Origin: an uncultured Rikenellaceae bacterium
Lineage (GTDB): Bacteria; Bacteroidota; Bacteroidia; Bacteroidales; Rikenellaceae
Length of the DNA: 64,000 nt
Direction of reading: 5' to 3'
NCBI GenBank assembly: GCA_944321925.1
Contig: CALUND010000002.1
Coordinates: 62,001-126,000, forward strand
Part shown: in pieces, positions 9,386 to 19,256 of the stretch
How the letters are laid out: each line of letters starts with the position of its first letter
Numbering within the stretch: position 1 is the stretch's first letter
Made by a program: the position numbers and the translations under genes
Notes under the pieces: generated by a model
Databases searched by the model: none
What the model was told of the DNA's origin: nothing
Seen by the model: only the letters and a program-made list of their open reading frames with translations

Positions 9386-9417
9386 CTTGCAACTGCCTGC
9401 CGTTTGTACTATCTTTG
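9386..9417 (+). promoter_or_regulatory. Promoter for the DEAD-box helicase gene
   Basis: CTTG (9386-9389), a 20-bp spacer and TATCTTTG (9410-9417) match the Bacteroidota consensus. The start site would fall about 15 nt before the ATG at 9438. Confidence 0.7.
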
Positions 9418-9437
9418 TGGGTCATAAAGAGAGAAAG

Positions 9438-10859
9438 ATGAAATTCGAAGAACTCGCACTGCACGAAGATATCATGAAGGGTCTCGAAGCCATGAACTTC
9501 GAGGAGATGACCCCGGTACAGGAGCAGACCATTCCCGTCATCCTGCGGGGAGACGACCTGATCGGATGTGCCCAAACCGGCACGGGAAAGACAGCGGCCT
9601 ACACGCTTCCGCTGCTCGAAAAACTCTCGCGAGAGGGCAATCCGGAGAACGTGGTACGTTCGCTTATCGTGGTACCGACCCGCGAACTGGCGCAACAGAT
9701 CGATGTTCAGTTCCAAGGCTTCTCCTACTTTCTGCCGGTCTCCACGACAGTCGTGTACGGTGGGGGCGACGGAGCCGGATGGAGTCAACAGAAACAGGGA
9801 ATGCTCATGGGGTCGGATATCGTCGTGGCGACGCCGGGGCGTCTGCTGGCTCACATCACCAACAGCGGCATCGATCTCTCGCATGTGACCTATTTCGTAC
9901 TCGACGAGGCCGACCGAATGCTCGACATGGGATTCCACGACGACATCATGCGCATCATCACCCAACTGCCCCGGGAGCGGCAAACCATCCTGTTTTCGGC
10001 TACGCTGCCGCCCAAAATCCGGCAACTGGCCAAACAGATCCTGCGCAACCCCACCGAGATCAGCATAGCCATCTCCAAACCGAACGAAGCGATCGAACAG
10101 GGGGCTTACGTACTCTACGAACGGCAAAAAATGGAGCTCATCCACGAACTGTTCGGCGTACCGCAGCAGACAAAAACCATCATCTTCGCCTCTTCGAAGC
10201 AGAAAGTCAAGGAGTTGGCCTTCGCGCTCAAGCGTATGAAACTGAATGTGGCTCCCATGCACTCCGATCTCACGCAGGAGAAACGCGAAGAGGTGATGCT
10301 CGACTTCAAAAACGGCAAGATCGATATACTCGTAGCGACGGACATCGTAGCGCGGGGCATCGATATCGAAGACATCGGCACGGTCGTCAATTACGACGTA
10401 CCCCACGACCCGGAAGATTACATCCACCGCATCGGACGTACGGCACGCGCCAGCGCCACAGGACGGGCCATCACCTTTGTCAACGAATACGAACAGGGGA
10501 AATTCCACCGCATCGAACAGTTCATCGAACGCGATCTGCCGAAACTTCCTCTTCCGGAACGATTGGGGCCGGCTCCCGTCTACGAGCCGGGGAAAGAGGA
10601 GCGTCGCGGCGGCCGTGGCTCCGGAAAAGGACGGGGGGCCGGACGATCGCACAACAGGAGTCGTCGCCCGGGAGATGCCGGAGAGAAGCGCCCGACCCCA
10701 GGAAAGGCGGCCTCGACAAAGGGTCCTTCGGATTCCACGTCGCAACCTGTGCCGCAGCCTCAGCAAGGAACAAACGGGGAAGCCCCGCGCAGAAAGAAGC
10801 ACCACGGCAGGTTCCGCCGAAAGGGTCAAGCCAACAAACAGGAGCCCCGGAACGAATAA
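9438..10859 (+). CDS. DEAD-box ATP-dependent RNA helicase
   Basis: Unwinds RNA duplexes in ribosome assembly or mRNA decay. In the 473-residue product the Q motif (around MTPVQEQ) precedes motif I AQTGTGKT (45-52), Ia PTRELAQQ, II DEAD, III SAT, then V ATDIVARGID and VI HRIGRTAR. Both RecA-like domains are complete. The C-terminal 80 residues or so form a basic Gly/Arg/Pro-rich tail, typical of RhlE-like helicases and likely an RNA-binding extension. I chose ATG 9438 because it lies just after the promoter and starts with the normal family N terminus; the longer in-frame start (9387) would lie inside the promoter. Confidence 0.95.
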   Translation: MKFEELALHEDIMKGLEAMNFEEMTPVQEQTIPVILRGDDLIGCAQTGTGKTAAYTLPLLEKLSREGNPENVVRSLIVVPTRELAQQIDVQFQGFSYFLPVSTTVVYGGGDGAGWSQQKQGMLMGSDIVVATPGRLLAHITNSGIDLSHVTYFVLDEADRMLDMGFHDDIMRIITQLPRERQTILFSATLPPKIRQLAKQILRNPTEISIAISKPNEAIEQGAYVLYERQKMELIHELFGVPQQTKTIIFASSKQKVKELAFALKRMKLNVAPMHSDLTQEKREEVMLDFKNGKIDILVATDIVARGIDIEDIGTVVNYDVPHDPEDYIHRIGRTARASATGRAITFVNEYEQGKFHRIEQFIERDLPKLPLPERLGPAPVYEPGKEERRGGRGSGKGRGAGRSHNRSRRPGDAGEKRPTPGKAASTKGPSDSTSQPVPQPQQGTNGEAPRRKKHHGRFRRKGQANKQEPRNE

Positions 10860-11230
10860 CCCTCGCCACATCGGCTTCCCTCTCGAAGCGAAGTTTCGCG
10901 GAAATCTCTCCTGAAATTCCGTCCGGCAAAGAGGTGCAGGAAGAGAAAGAGCAGCAAGAGAGTCATACTTCCCGACGTTCCGATCTTGGAAAACGACTCC
11001 TTCCAAAGACAAAACCGGGAAGCGAAACGTTTCGCTTCCCGATCGATTTTCGCACGCCGTTCACGCTCTTCTCTCCCCACAAGTCCGACTTCCACCTGCC
11101 GACTTGCGACAGGCTTGCGGAATGGGTTGTGCCGACTTTCCGAACGGTTGCCGCAACGCAACTTGTCGGATTTCCGCCCCAACCTCTTCCTACCGAACCG
11201 AAGAACAGTTTCCGTCGTACGAAACTCCAA
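10860..11230. other. Intergenic region with a 24-bp perfect palindrome
   Basis: No convincing gene lies in these 371 bases between the convergent helicase and thioredoxin genes. A 24-bp perfect palindrome (11017-11040, centred on AAACGTTT, arms GGGAAGCG/CGCTTCCC) is the main structure. It has no T tract beyond GATCGATTTT, so it may be a weak two-way terminator or a protein-binding site. Reading frames here are shadows with no family resemblance. Confidence 0.6.
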
Positions 11231-11599
11231 CTAAGCCTGTTTTTGTAGCAGAATCTCATCGATCAACCGCACGAACTCCTGCTTGGGCATCGCCCCCTGA
11301 GCCATCTGCGGCTTTCCGTTGAGCGGGATGAAAAGAATCGACGGGATCGATCGGATGCCGAATACTCCGGCCAACTCTCTTTCCGCCTCGGTATCTACCT
11401 TATAGATATCGACCTTGTCCTTATATTCGTCGGCCAACTCATCGATGACCGGAGCAATGCTCCGACAGGGGCCGCACCATGCGGCGTAAAAATCGACGAT
11501 CGCCGGCTTATCTCCGAGGAACTTCCACTCCCCCGGATTCTTCTCATAATCGGCCACTTTTTTCAAAAATTCGGCCTTTGTCAAATGTATGGCAGCCAT
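11231..11599 (-). CDS. trxA: Thioredoxin
   Basis: Small cytoplasmic disulfide reductase; its partners include peroxiredoxins. The 122-residue protein has the thioredoxin fold with active site W-C42-G-P-C45, the cis-proline loop SIPS and no signal peptide. An N-terminal extension of about 15 residues compared with E. coli TrxA is usual in Bacteroidales. It lies 76 nt downstream of the peroxiredoxin gene on the same strand, so it may be read with it through a partial terminator hairpin, fitting a role in peroxide defence. Confidence 0.93.
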   Translation of the reverse strand: MAAIHLTKAEFLKKVADYEKNPGEWKFLGDKPAIVDFYAAWCGPCRSIAPVIDELADEYKDKVDIYKVDTEAERELAGVFGIRSIPSILFIPLNGKPQMAQGAMPKQEFVRLIDEILLQKQA

Positions 11600-11629
11600 T
11601 TTCGTATCGGTTTAAAAGATTTATTTTCA

Positions 11630-11670
11630 GTTTCCGGGAGCTGGCAGATGAAATGCCAGCTCCCGGAAAC
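11630..11670 (-). terminator. Strong hairpin between peroxiredoxin and thioredoxin
   Basis: A 17-bp perfect inverted repeat (GTTTCCGGGAGCTGGCA against its complement, 7-nt loop) follows the peroxiredoxin stop by 5 nt. On the minus strand it is followed by TGAAAATAAATC, not a T run, so it may attenuate or protect the 3' end rather than fully stop transcription toward trxA 30 nt further on. Confidence 0.65.
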
Positions 11671-11675
11671 CCCTA

Positions 11676-12389
11676 TCAGAGCTTTTCGCCCAACTTGGCC
11701 TCGACCTCCTCTTTGGGCAACGGTTTGGTGCAGAAGAACCAGTCGTGGCAGGTAATGGCTCCGGAGTGGTCGTTCATCCGCTCCTTGGCCACCCCGCAGG
11801 AACCTGCGGTCGGGACGATCACCTCGTCGCCGGGACGCCAATCGGCCGGAAGCGCCACGCTGAAGGCATCCACCGTCTGCAACCCGATGAGCGCACGTTT
11901 GATCTCGTCGAAATTGCGCCCCAAAGCGAGCGGATAGTAGATGATGGCGCGAATGATCCCTTTCGGATCGATGAAGAAGACGGCACGTACAGCCTGAGTT
12001 TTACTCTCTCCCGGTTGAATCATTCCATATTTGCTGGCGACATTCATCGACACGTCTTCGATGAGCGGGAACTTCACCTCGATGTTCTTCATACCCCGAT
12101 ATTCGATCTTTTCCTGAATCGTACGCAACCAGGCGATGTGGCTGTAGAGTCCGTCGATCGAAAGTCCGATGAGCTGACAGTTGAGTGCTTCGAACTCTTT
12201 GGCCATGCGACCGAACGTCATGAACTCGGAGGTGCAGACCGGCGTAAAGTCGGCAGGATGGCTGAACAGGATCACCCATTTGCCTTTGAAATCGTTCGGG
12301 AAGCTGATTTTCCCCTGTGTGGTCACCGCTTCGAAAGAGGGAGCCTGGTCCCCAATGCGCGGCATGCTGATGATGTTTTCGTTTTCCAT
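11676..12389 (-). CDS. Peroxiredoxin (Prx6/archaeal AhpC-like)
   Basis: Reduces hydrogen peroxide and organic peroxides in the cytoplasm. The 237-residue protein has the peroxidatic cysteine Cys52 in FTPVCTSE and the long C-terminal dimerisation arm of the Prx6 group (MPADWRPGDEV-like segment, here LPADWRPGDEV). It also has cysteines in GSCGV and TCHDWFFC near the C terminus that could resolve the sulfenic acid. I chose ATG 12389 (start MENENI); the frame runs upstream to 12464 but those codons lie in the promoter. It is divergent from oxyR, the usual place for an OxyR-controlled peroxidase. Confidence 0.93.
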   Translation of the reverse strand: MENENIISMPRIGDQAPSFEAVTTQGKISFPNDFKGKWVILFSHPADFTPVCTSEFMTFGRMAKEFEALNCQLIGLSIDGLYSHIAWLRTIQEKIEYRGMKNIEVKFPLIEDVSMNVASKYGMIQPGESKTQAVRAVFFIDPKGIIRAIIYYPLALGRNFDEIKRALIGLQTVDAFSVALPADWRPGDEVIVPTAGSCGVAKERMNDHSGAITCHDWFFCTKPLPKEEVEAKLGEKL

Positions 12390-12422
12390 ACTATTTGTTT
12401 TTATCGATGAATATTGATTTTC

Positions 12423-12484
12423 GATTGATGACACAAAAATAGAGCCTGATTTTGCATCAATCAAACAGATGTTTTCTATCTTTG
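12423..12484. promoter_or_regulatory. Overlapping divergent promoters and likely OxyR operator
   Basis: Minus strand: TTTG (12465-12462), 20 bp, TATTTTTG (12441-12434) for the peroxiredoxin. Plus strand: TTTG (12451-12454), 22 bp, TATCTTTG (12477-12484) for oxyR. An inverted repeat GATTGATG (12423-12430) / CATCAATC (12455-12462), half-sites 32 bp apart centre to centre, is placed symmetrically over the shared region, with its right half against the peroxiredoxin -33 box. Promoter matches are direct; OxyR as the binding protein is inferred from position. Confidence 0.6.
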
Positions 12485-12506
12485 TATTGACAACATCTAT
12501 AACAAC

Positions 12507-13430
12507 ATGACCTTACAACAACTCGAATACATCGTCGCGGTGGAGCGCCATCGCCATTTTGTCCGGGCTGCGGAAGCCTGCAGCGTCACCCAGCCCACAC
12601 TGAGTTCCATGATCCACAAGCTGGAGGAGGAGTTGGGAGTCACCATCTTCGATCGCTCGAAACACCCGGTGGAACCGACGGCCATCGGCAGTCGAATCAT
12701 CGCCCAGGCCCGCATCGCACTCAGCGACATGGGTCGACTCCACGAACTGGTACTCTCCGAAACCACCACCCTCGCCGGCCGACTGAATATGGCGATTATT
12801 CCGACCATTGCCCCCTATCTGGTTCCCGATTTCATCGGCCGTTTCAAGACGGATTACCCGGACGTCGACCTGACCCTTTCGGAGATGCGCACGAAATTCA
12901 TCATCGAACGGCTGCTCGACTCTTCGCTCGACATGGCGATTCTGGCCACACCGCTCGATCATCCCGACTTGCTGGAGATCCCGCTCTACTACGAACGGTT
13001 CGTCATCTATGTCTCACCTGCCATGCAGGAGGAAGATCACGATTTCCACGCCGACCATCTTCCCGAAAAGGGGCTATGGGTACTGCAAGAGGGACATTGC
13101 CTGCGGAACCAGGTCTTCAACTTCTGCAATCGGTCACAAGGAACCGACCACACCTACGAGGCCGGCAGCATCGACACGTTGGTCCGCATCGTCGATCGCA
13201 ACGGAGGTTACACCATCATTCCCGAGCTCCACATAGGATTCCTCTCCGACAAACAGCTGCTCAACATACGGCCGATCTCCGACCCGCCGGCCGTTCGGGA
13301 GATCTCGCTGGTTATCCGAAAAGACTATCTGCGCGAACGGATGCTGAATGCCGTCGCCGATACCGTGAAGAAAATCATCCCGGAAGAGATGCTCGACGAA
13401 CGGTTGAAAAAATTCTCCATCCGTCTCTGA
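12507..13430 (+). CDS. oxyR: Hydrogen peroxide-sensing LysR-type regulator OxyR
   Basis: LysR-family activator that senses peroxide through a reversible disulfide. The 307-residue protein has an N-terminal winged helix-turn-helix (about 1-60, with RAAEACSVTQPTLS) and a periplasmic-binding-like sensor domain. Cys198 and Cys207 lie in EGHCLRNQVFNFC, matching the spacing and context of the E. coli redox pair Cys199/Cys208. The ATG lies 22 nt after the -7 box. Divergence from the peroxiredoxin and a shared dyad suggest autoregulation. Confidence 0.95.
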   Translation: MTLQQLEYIVAVERHRHFVRAAEACSVTQPTLSSMIHKLEEELGVTIFDRSKHPVEPTAIGSRIIAQARIALSDMGRLHELVLSETTTLAGRLNMAIIPTIAPYLVPDFIGRFKTDYPDVDLTLSEMRTKFIIERLLDSSLDMAILATPLDHPDLLEIPLYYERFVIYVSPAMQEEDHDFHADHLPEKGLWVLQEGHCLRNQVFNFCNRSQGTDHTYEAGSIDTLVRIVDRNGGYTIIPELHIGFLSDKQLLNIRPISDPPAVREISLVIRKDYLRERMLNAVADTVKKIIPEEMLDERLKKFSIRL

Positions 13431-13486
13431 GCAGGACCGTCCCCGTAACACTCATTCAGAAACCACAGGAAGAGAAGAAATAGCAT

Positions 13487-13532
13487 AAAAAAGGAGACGA
13501 CCGGGCCATACAAACCCGATCGTCTCCTTTTT
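13487..13532. terminator. Two-way terminator between oxyR and nuoN
   Basis: AAAAAAGGAGACGACCGGG pairs with CCCGATCGTCTCCTTTTT across a short loop with one mismatch. The A and T runs on either side make it work for the convergent oxyR and nuo transcripts. Confidence 0.9.
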
Positions 13533-13547
13533 ACACCGCACAACAAC

Positions 13548-14969
13548 CTACATGCCGAAGCCGAAAAGCGATATCCGCTCGTAAACGACGCTCAGCACGC
13601 CGAGCAACACGATTCCCGCGGTACAAACCATGAGACTTATGCGCGTATAGTTGTCGGATCGGAACGGCGCGATCGGTTCGTCCGTCGAATTGATGAACAT
13701 CGCCTTGACTACCAGCAGGTAGTAATAAAGCGAGATAATCGTATTGAGCAACGCGATCAGCACCAGTCCGTAATACCCCTGACCGGCCGCAGCCGCAAAG
13801 ATGAAAAACTTGCTGAAAAAGCCGGCAAAGGGAGGAATCCCCGCCAAGGAGAAGAGCGCCAGCATCATGACGACGCTCAATTTCGGATTGGTCCGATAGA
13901 GTCCGTTGTAATCCTCCATCATCACCTTTCCCGTGCGTTGTTCGACGGCAGAGATCACCCCGAAAGCGGCGAGATTCGAAACCATGTAGACCAATACGTA
14001 GTAGACCAATGCCGTCATGCCCTGCGCATCCGCACTGATCACGCCGAGCATGAGGTAACCGGCCTGCGAGATGGAGGAGAAGGCGAGAAAACGTTTGAGG
14101 TTTTTCTGCCGGATGGCGAAAAGATTCGCCACGGTAATCGACAACACGATGAGCGCATAGAGCATCCATTGCCATTCGACGGCGATCGCCGGAAACACCT
14201 TCAACAGAATGGTCATCAGAACAAAAGCGGCCGAACCTTTCGAGATCACCGACAAATAGGCTGTCACACTGGTCGGAGCCCCCTCGTACACGTCGGCAGT
14301 CCAGAGGTGGAAAGGCACAAGGGAGATTTTGAAAGCCATGCCCACGACAAAGAAGACGAAAGCCATAATCTGAAGCGGACTGCCATCGATTCGGGCAGCG
14401 AGATCATCGAAATAGAGCGTGCCGGTCGTGCCGTAGATCATCGAGATTCCGTAGAGAGAAAGAGCTGAGGCGAATACTGCCGTCAGGATATATTTGGCGC
14501 CTGCCTCGGCCGAACGCCTTTTGTATTTGTCGAAGGCAGCCAAGGCAGCCATCGGGATCGAAGCGGTCTCCAGTCCGATAAAGAAGAGCAGGAAATGGCC
14601 CGCCGACATCATGAAATACATACCGAGCAGGGTGGAAAGCGTCAGAAAGTAGAACTCGCCCCGACGTATGCGCGTGCGATCGCCTTCGAGCCACGTATGG
14701 GCCTGCATGAAGACGAGCAAGGTACCCACATTGAGAATGCTTTTGATGACCGTCAGCATGGGTCGGTAAACATACATTCCTCCAAATGCCTCGCACGACT
14801 CGTGCGGAAAGAGACACCACACCGTATGGGCCCCGAACAACAGGCAGGCTACCAACTGGAAATGGCGCAGGCTCCGTTCGGAACCGAACAGGTCGTAGAG
14901 GAGCAGGATCACCATCACGGCAATCAACGGGAGCTCCTCCCTCATGTATAGAAAATTCGAATAATCCAT
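13548..14969 (-). CDS. nuoN: NADH-quinone oxidoreductase subunit N
   Basis: Antiporter-like proton-pumping membrane subunit of complex I. The 473-residue protein has about 14 hydrophobic helices, with the conserved lysine/proline helices ([20 protein letters not shown] and [16 protein letters not shown]) that identify NuoN/L/M-type subunits. It is the last gene of the nuo operon, 17 nt after nuoM, and is followed by the two-way terminator. Confidence 0.97.
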   Translation of the reverse strand: MDYSNFLYMREELPLIAVMVILLLYDLFGSERSLRHFQLVACLLFGAHTVWCLFPHESCEAFGGMYVYRPMLTVIKSILNVGTLLVFMQAHTWLEGDRTRIRRGEFYFLTLSTLLGMYFMMSAGHFLLFFIGLETASIPMAALAAFDKYKRRSAEAGAKYILTAVFASALSLYGISMIYGTTGTLYFDDLAARIDGSPLQIMAFVFFVVGMAFKISLVPFHLWTADVYEGAPTSVTAYLSVISKGSAAFVLMTILLKVFPAIAVEWQWMLYALIVLSITVANLFAIRQKNLKRFLAFSSISQAGYLMLGVISADAQGMTALVYYVLVYMVSNLAAFGVISAVEQRTGKVMMEDYNGLYRTNPKLSVVMMLALFSLAGIPPFAGFFSKFFIFAAAAGQGYYGLVLIALLNTIISLYYYLLVVKAMFINSTDEPIAPFRSDNYTRISLMVCTAGIVLLGVLSVVYERISLFGFGM

Positions 14970-14986
14970 TTTTCTGTGAAGGCTTC

Positions 14987-16480
14987 TTATTTGACGAGTT
15001 GTTCAATAACCGGAAGGATACTCTCCGAGATCATGTCGGATAACCCGAGCGGGAAAAGGCCGATGGCGGCAATCGCGACGATCAGCGTCACGACCGAAAT
15101 GCGTTCGAACCAGGCGGCATCCGTAAGGGCAAGGTGATTCTGATTGACCACCGGGCCATAGAGGAGTTTCCCCACGACACGCAGAATATAGACCGCCGTA
15201 ATGACGATCGATGTCGCTGCGACAAGGGTCAGCACCCTGTGAAACAGATCGGCATGCTGGAACGAGCCGACAAAAACGCTCATCTCGGCAACGAATCCGC
15301 TCAAGCCGGGCAATCCGAGCGAAGCGAGACCGGCGATCACGTAACCCGCCCCCAGGAAGGGCATGATCCGCATGAGTCCGCCCATCTCACGGATATCGCG
15401 GGTATGGGTTCGGCCGTAAATCATACCGATCAGGGCGAAGAAGAGGGCGGTCATCAAGCCGTGCGAAAGCATCTGGAGCACAGCGCCGGTCATGGCGGTT
15501 CGGTTCAACATCAGGATGGCGAAGAGCACCAATCCGCAGTGGCTCACCGAGGAGTAGGCATTGATGTATTTCAGGTCGGTCTGCACGCAGGCCGAGAAGG
15601 CTCCGTAGACCACACTGATTCCCGTGAGGATGAGAAAGAGCCACGACAGCTCCTGCGCCGCCTCGGGCATGAGGAAAATCGCCACCCGGAAACAGCCGTA
15701 TCCGCCCAACTTCATCAGTACGCCCGCATGAAGCATCGAAACCGAAGTCGGGGCCGAAGCATGACCGTCGGGAGACCAGGTATGGAAGGGGAAAAGCGCT
15801 CCGAGCACCCCGAATCCGACGAACGTAAGCGGGAAAAAGAGTCGCTGGGCACTCATCGGGATCGAATTTTCGGCAATCTCCAGAATGTTCATCGTAAGCG
15901 GAGCACCCTCGGGAGCCGAATGGAAGTAGATACCGAGGATGCCGACGAGCAGCAGAGCCGACCCACCCATCAGCATCAGAGTCAGCTTCATGGCGGAGTA
16001 CTCTTTGCGACCCGTACCCCATACGCCGATCAACAGATACATCGGGATCAGGGCGATCTCGTAGAACATGAACATCGTAAAGAGGTCGATCGAGATGAAG
16101 AAGCCGAACACGCCGACGGAAAGCAGACAGAACCACAAGAAAAACTCTTTGGGCAGCGGATCCATCTTCCAGGAGGCGAACACTCCCGTAAATACGATCA
16201 ACGACGAGAGGATCAGCATGGCGACCGAGATACCGTCGACGCCCACCGCATAATGGATATTGAGCGGGGCAAACCAGAGCAGATCGGCTCTGAAAAGCAT
16301 TTCGGCCGTATCTCCGGCAGCTCTGGCCGACAGATAGGCCGCCAGCGTCCCGAAAGCGAGCGCCACGAGCATCGAAGCGCCCGACACCATGACGATCCGT
16401 ATCTGACCCATGTTGCGGGAGAGCCAAAGGCCCAGCATCATGAGAAGCGGAATCGCCACGAAAAGGGAAAGGAAATTCAT
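14987..16480 (-). CDS. nuoM: NADH-quinone oxidoreductase subunit M
   Basis: Second antiporter-like subunit of the complex I membrane arm, 497 residues. Key signatures are [29 protein letters not shown] (with the essential glutamate), [20 protein letters not shown] and the late loop [12 protein letters not shown]. It is 20 nt downstream of nuoL and 17 nt upstream of nuoN, so the three pump subunits are read together. Confidence 0.97.
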   Translation of the reverse strand: MNFLSLFVAIPLLMMLGLWLSRNMGQIRIVMVSGASMLVALAFGTLAAYLSARAAGDTAEMLFRADLLWFAPLNIHYAVGVDGISVAMLILSSLIVFTGVFASWKMDPLPKEFFLWFCLLSVGVFGFFISIDLFTMFMFYEIALIPMYLLIGVWGTGRKEYSAMKLTLMLMGGSALLLVGILGIYFHSAPEGAPLTMNILEIAENSIPMSAQRLFFPLTFVGFGVLGALFPFHTWSPDGHASAPTSVSMLHAGVLMKLGGYGCFRVAIFLMPEAAQELSWLFLILTGISVVYGAFSACVQTDLKYINAYSSVSHCGLVLFAILMLNRTAMTGAVLQMLSHGLMTALFFALIGMIYGRTHTRDIREMGGLMRIMPFLGAGYVIAGLASLGLPGLSGFVAEMSVFVGSFQHADLFHRVLTLVAATSIVITAVYILRVVGKLLYGPVVNQNHLALTDAAWFERISVVTLIVAIAAIGLFPLGLSDMISESILPVIEQLVK

Positions 16481-16500
16481 ATCGTCTCTTTTTTATCTAT

Positions 16501-18405
16501 TTACATAAGAATGAGCCATACGGTCAGGACCAATGTCCCGAGCAGGAAGACATAGGCATATTGCTGCACCTGACCCGATTGCAATCCGCGAATCGCCATC
16601 GAAGCACGACCGGTCAGCCAGGCGAGACCGTTCATCGCCCCGTCGATCACATGGCGATCGAACCAGGCGAGACCGCTGCAGATACCGCCGAAAATGATTC
16701 GACGCGTCACAAACAGATAGGCTTCGTCGATATAAAAGCGACGATACGCAGCTCTGTGCAGCCGTGGGAAAGTCGCTTCGAGCCTGTCGGGCAGGGAATT
16801 GGTCCCTTTCCGGTAGAAGCAGGTTGCCAGGGCGATGGCCAGGCAGGCGATCAGTACGCTCAAACCCGCCACACGCCAATCGATATGAATCGGCAAAACC
16901 GCTCCGGTCGCACTCACGAAATGACCGAAGGGAATGAATCCCGCCACACAGGTGATGGCAGCCAGAATCACGAGAGGCACGGTCATGCTCCCCGGAGCCT
17001 CGTGCGGCTCATGTTCCTGTTCAGCCGGAACGGCCCAGAAAATATTGTAATAGAGCCGGAACATGTAGAAGGCCGTGATTCCTGCGATCACACTCATCGT
17101 CCACCCCATCCAGGGGCTGAAGGCGAAAGCTGCCGCCAAGATCTCATCCTTGCTGAAGAAGCCGGAGAAGGGCGGGATGCCCGAAATGGCGAGACAGGCG
17201 ATCAGGAAGGTAATGTGCGTCACGGGCATCTTCTTACGAAGTCCGCCCATGCGACTCATCTCGTTGCTGTGCACGGCATGGATGATCGCGCCGGCACCGA
17301 GGAAGAGGAGCGCCTTGAACATCGCATGGGTAAAGAGATGGAACATCGAGGCCATATAGCCGAGACCGTCGTGTCCCTCCATCCCGGAGACACCCAGCGC
17401 CACCATCATGAATCCGATCTGCGAGATGGTCGAGAAGGCGAGGACCCGCTTGATATCGGTCTGCACACAGGCCACCACGGCGGCATAAAGCGAGGTGACG
17501 GCACCGACGACAGCGATGAAGACGAGTACCTCCGGCGTTTCGAAATAGTAGAGCGGGAAGAGTCGCGCTACGAGATAGACACCGGCCACGACCATCGTCG
17601 CGGCATGAATCAGGGCCGAAACAGGTGTCGGGCCCTCCATGGCGTCGGGCAACCAGATATGAAGCGGGAACATGGCCGACTTACCGGCGCACCCCATGAA
17701 GATCAGGGCAGTGGCCCAGCTCATCACCGAACAACCGAGGAAGGTACGCCCGGCAGCACCGGCAAACACCGATGCATTGCCCGAGGTGAGGGTTTCGAAG
17801 CTGAATGTTCCGGCAAAATAGGAGAGCAGCAGAATTCCGATGAGGAATCCCAGGTCGGCGAATCGGGTAACGATAAAGGCCTTCTTCGAAGCAGCGACAG
17901 CCTCCGGTTTCGTGTAATAGAACCCGATCAGCAGGTAGGATGAAACGCCCACCAACTCCCAGAAAATATAGGTCTGAAAGATGTTGGTTGCCACCACGAG
18001 ACCCAGCATGGAAAAGGAGAAGAGCGACAGGAAAGCGTAGTAACGTTGGAAGCCGCGCTCCCCTTTCATGTAGCCGAAGCTGTAGAGATGAACCATGAGC
18101 GAGACGGTGGTAATCACCACCAGCATCATGACCGAGATCGGATCGAGCAGGATCCCGAGGTCAATATGGAGCTGATCCGTGAAACGGAGCCACTCGAAAT
18201 TCCACGCCACGACAGGCGGATGAATACCCTCGACCCGCGGAGCGGAAAAGAACTGCCATGCCGCGACATAGGAAAGAACTGCCGCGAGACCCAGGGAGAG
18301 TGTTCCCACGATACCGGCAGTCCGTTCGGAGAGCTTCATGCCCACCAGTCCCAGGAAAAGGAATGTGGCCAGAGGCAGCAAGAGGATTAAAAGCGTATAT
18401 TCCAT
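16501..18405 (-). CDS. nuoL: NADH-quinone oxidoreductase subunit L
   Basis: Distal antiporter-like subunit of complex I, 634 residues, with the long lateral helix at its C-terminal end. Diagnostic segments include FWELVGVSSYLLIGFY, MFPLHIWLPDAMEGPTPVSA and GIPPFSGFFSKDEI. The length is near the usual 610-650. It follows nuoK by 22 nt. Confidence 0.97.
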   Translation of the reverse strand: MEYTLLILLLPLATFLFLGLVGMKLSERTAGIVGTLSLGLAAVLSYVAAWQFFSAPRVEGIHPPVVAWNFEWLRFTDQLHIDLGILLDPISVMMLVVITTVSLMVHLYSFGYMKGERGFQRYYAFLSLFSFSMLGLVVATNIFQTYIFWELVGVSSYLLIGFYYTKPEAVAASKKAFIVTRFADLGFLIGILLLSYFAGTFSFETLTSGNASVFAGAAGRTFLGCSVMSWATALIFMGCAGKSAMFPLHIWLPDAMEGPTPVSALIHAATMVVAGVYLVARLFPLYYFETPEVLVFIAVVGAVTSLYAAVVACVQTDIKRVLAFSTISQIGFMMVALGVSGMEGHDGLGYMASMFHLFTHAMFKALLFLGAGAIIHAVHSNEMSRMGGLRKKMPVTHITFLIACLAISGIPPFSGFFSKDEILAAAFAFSPWMGWTMSVIAGITAFYMFRLYYNIFWAVPAEQEHEPHEAPGSMTVPLVILAAITCVAGFIPFGHFVSATGAVLPIHIDWRVAGLSVLIACLAIALATCFYRKGTNSLPDRLEATFPRLHRAAYRRFYIDEAYLFVTRRIIFGGICSGLAWFDRHVIDGAMNGLAWLTGRASMAIRGLQSGQVQQYAYVFLLGTLVLTVWLILM

Positions 18406-18427
18406 TTTTTCACTCCTTTTTTTGAGA

Positions 18428-18739
18428 TCAATGCTTCATACGGTCGAGGTGTCTCACCTGGATGTCGCGTATGTTGCGGTAGATGTTGATGATGATGGCT
18501 ATGGCCACGGCGGTTTCGGCGGCCGACACTCCTATGGCAAACAGGGCGAAGAAGAACCCCTCCATCTCCCCAGGAAAAAGAAACCGGTTGAATACCACGA
18601 AATTGATATCCACCGAATTGAGCATCAGCTCGACCGAGATCAGCACGGCGAGCAGGTTGCGTCGCGTAATGAATCCGTAAATCCCTGCGAACAGCATGAT
18701 GGTGCTGATCACGAGGTAGTATTCCATTTTTATTTCCAT
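18428..18739 (-). CDS. nuoK: NADH-quinone oxidoreductase subunit K
   Basis: Small three-helix membrane subunit of complex I. The 103-residue frame holds the conserved glutamates in helix 2 (VLISVELMLNSVDINFV) and helix 3 (AAETAVAIAI) needed for proton transfer. The second ATG (18727, MEYYLV) gives 99 residues, nearer the family's usual 100, and may be the true start; the first ATG lies 4 nt after nuoJ. Confidence 0.96.
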   Translation of the reverse strand: MEIKMEYYLVISTIMLFAGIYGFITRRNLLAVLISVELMLNSVDINFVVFNRFLFPGEMEGFFFALFAIGVSAAETAVAIAIIINIYRNIRDIQVRHLDRMKH

Positions 18740-18743
18740 AGCA

Positions 18744-19253
18744 TTAACGTTTTCTCGCGATAAGAATACCTCCCACGATGCAGGCCAGGAGCAAGATACT
18801 GATCACTTCGAACGGGAGCAGATATTGGTATTTTCCAGTACCCATCAACGCCTCTCCGATGATACTCATCGGCAACTCTCCGCCGAGCGGATAGGTCGGG
18901 CCGAACGAATGGGTCACGGTCAGATAGACACAGATGGCTGCTCCGGCCAATGCTGCGACAAGTCCGGCAAAGAAGCGTCCGAGCAGAAACTTCTCCACAC
19001 GCCGGTTATCGGCACTGGTCAGCAGAATCGAAAAGACATAGAGCACAATGATACCCCCGGCATAGACCGTCAACTGCACGGCTCCGAGGAACGAATAACT
19101 CAGGTAGAAATAGATCCCCGCCGTGGCAAAAAGCACGAAAAGCAGGTAGGTCGCCGAACGGAGGATCCGCCGCGTGGTAACGGCGAGAACAGAGCAACCG
19201 ATGATCACTGCGGCCAGGATAAAAAATACGATTTCGTGAATGGTTATCTGCAT
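18744..19253 (-). CDS. nuoJ: NADH-quinone oxidoreductase subunit J
   Basis: Five-helix membrane subunit at the heel of complex I, 169 residues. It carries the helix-3 pattern with the pi-bulge (QLTVYAGGIIVLYVFSILL) seen in NuoJ. It starts 3 nt after nuoI and ends 4 nt before nuoK. Confidence 0.96.
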   Translation of the reverse strand: MQITIHEIVFFILAAVIIGCSVLAVTTRRILRSATYLLFVLFATAGIYFYLSYSFLGAVQLTVYAGGIIVLYVFSILLTSADNRRVEKFLLGRFFAGLVAALAGAAICVYLTVTHSFGPTYPLGGELPMSIIGEALMGTGKYQYLLPFEVISILLLACIVGGILIARKR

Positions 19254-19256
19254 GGC

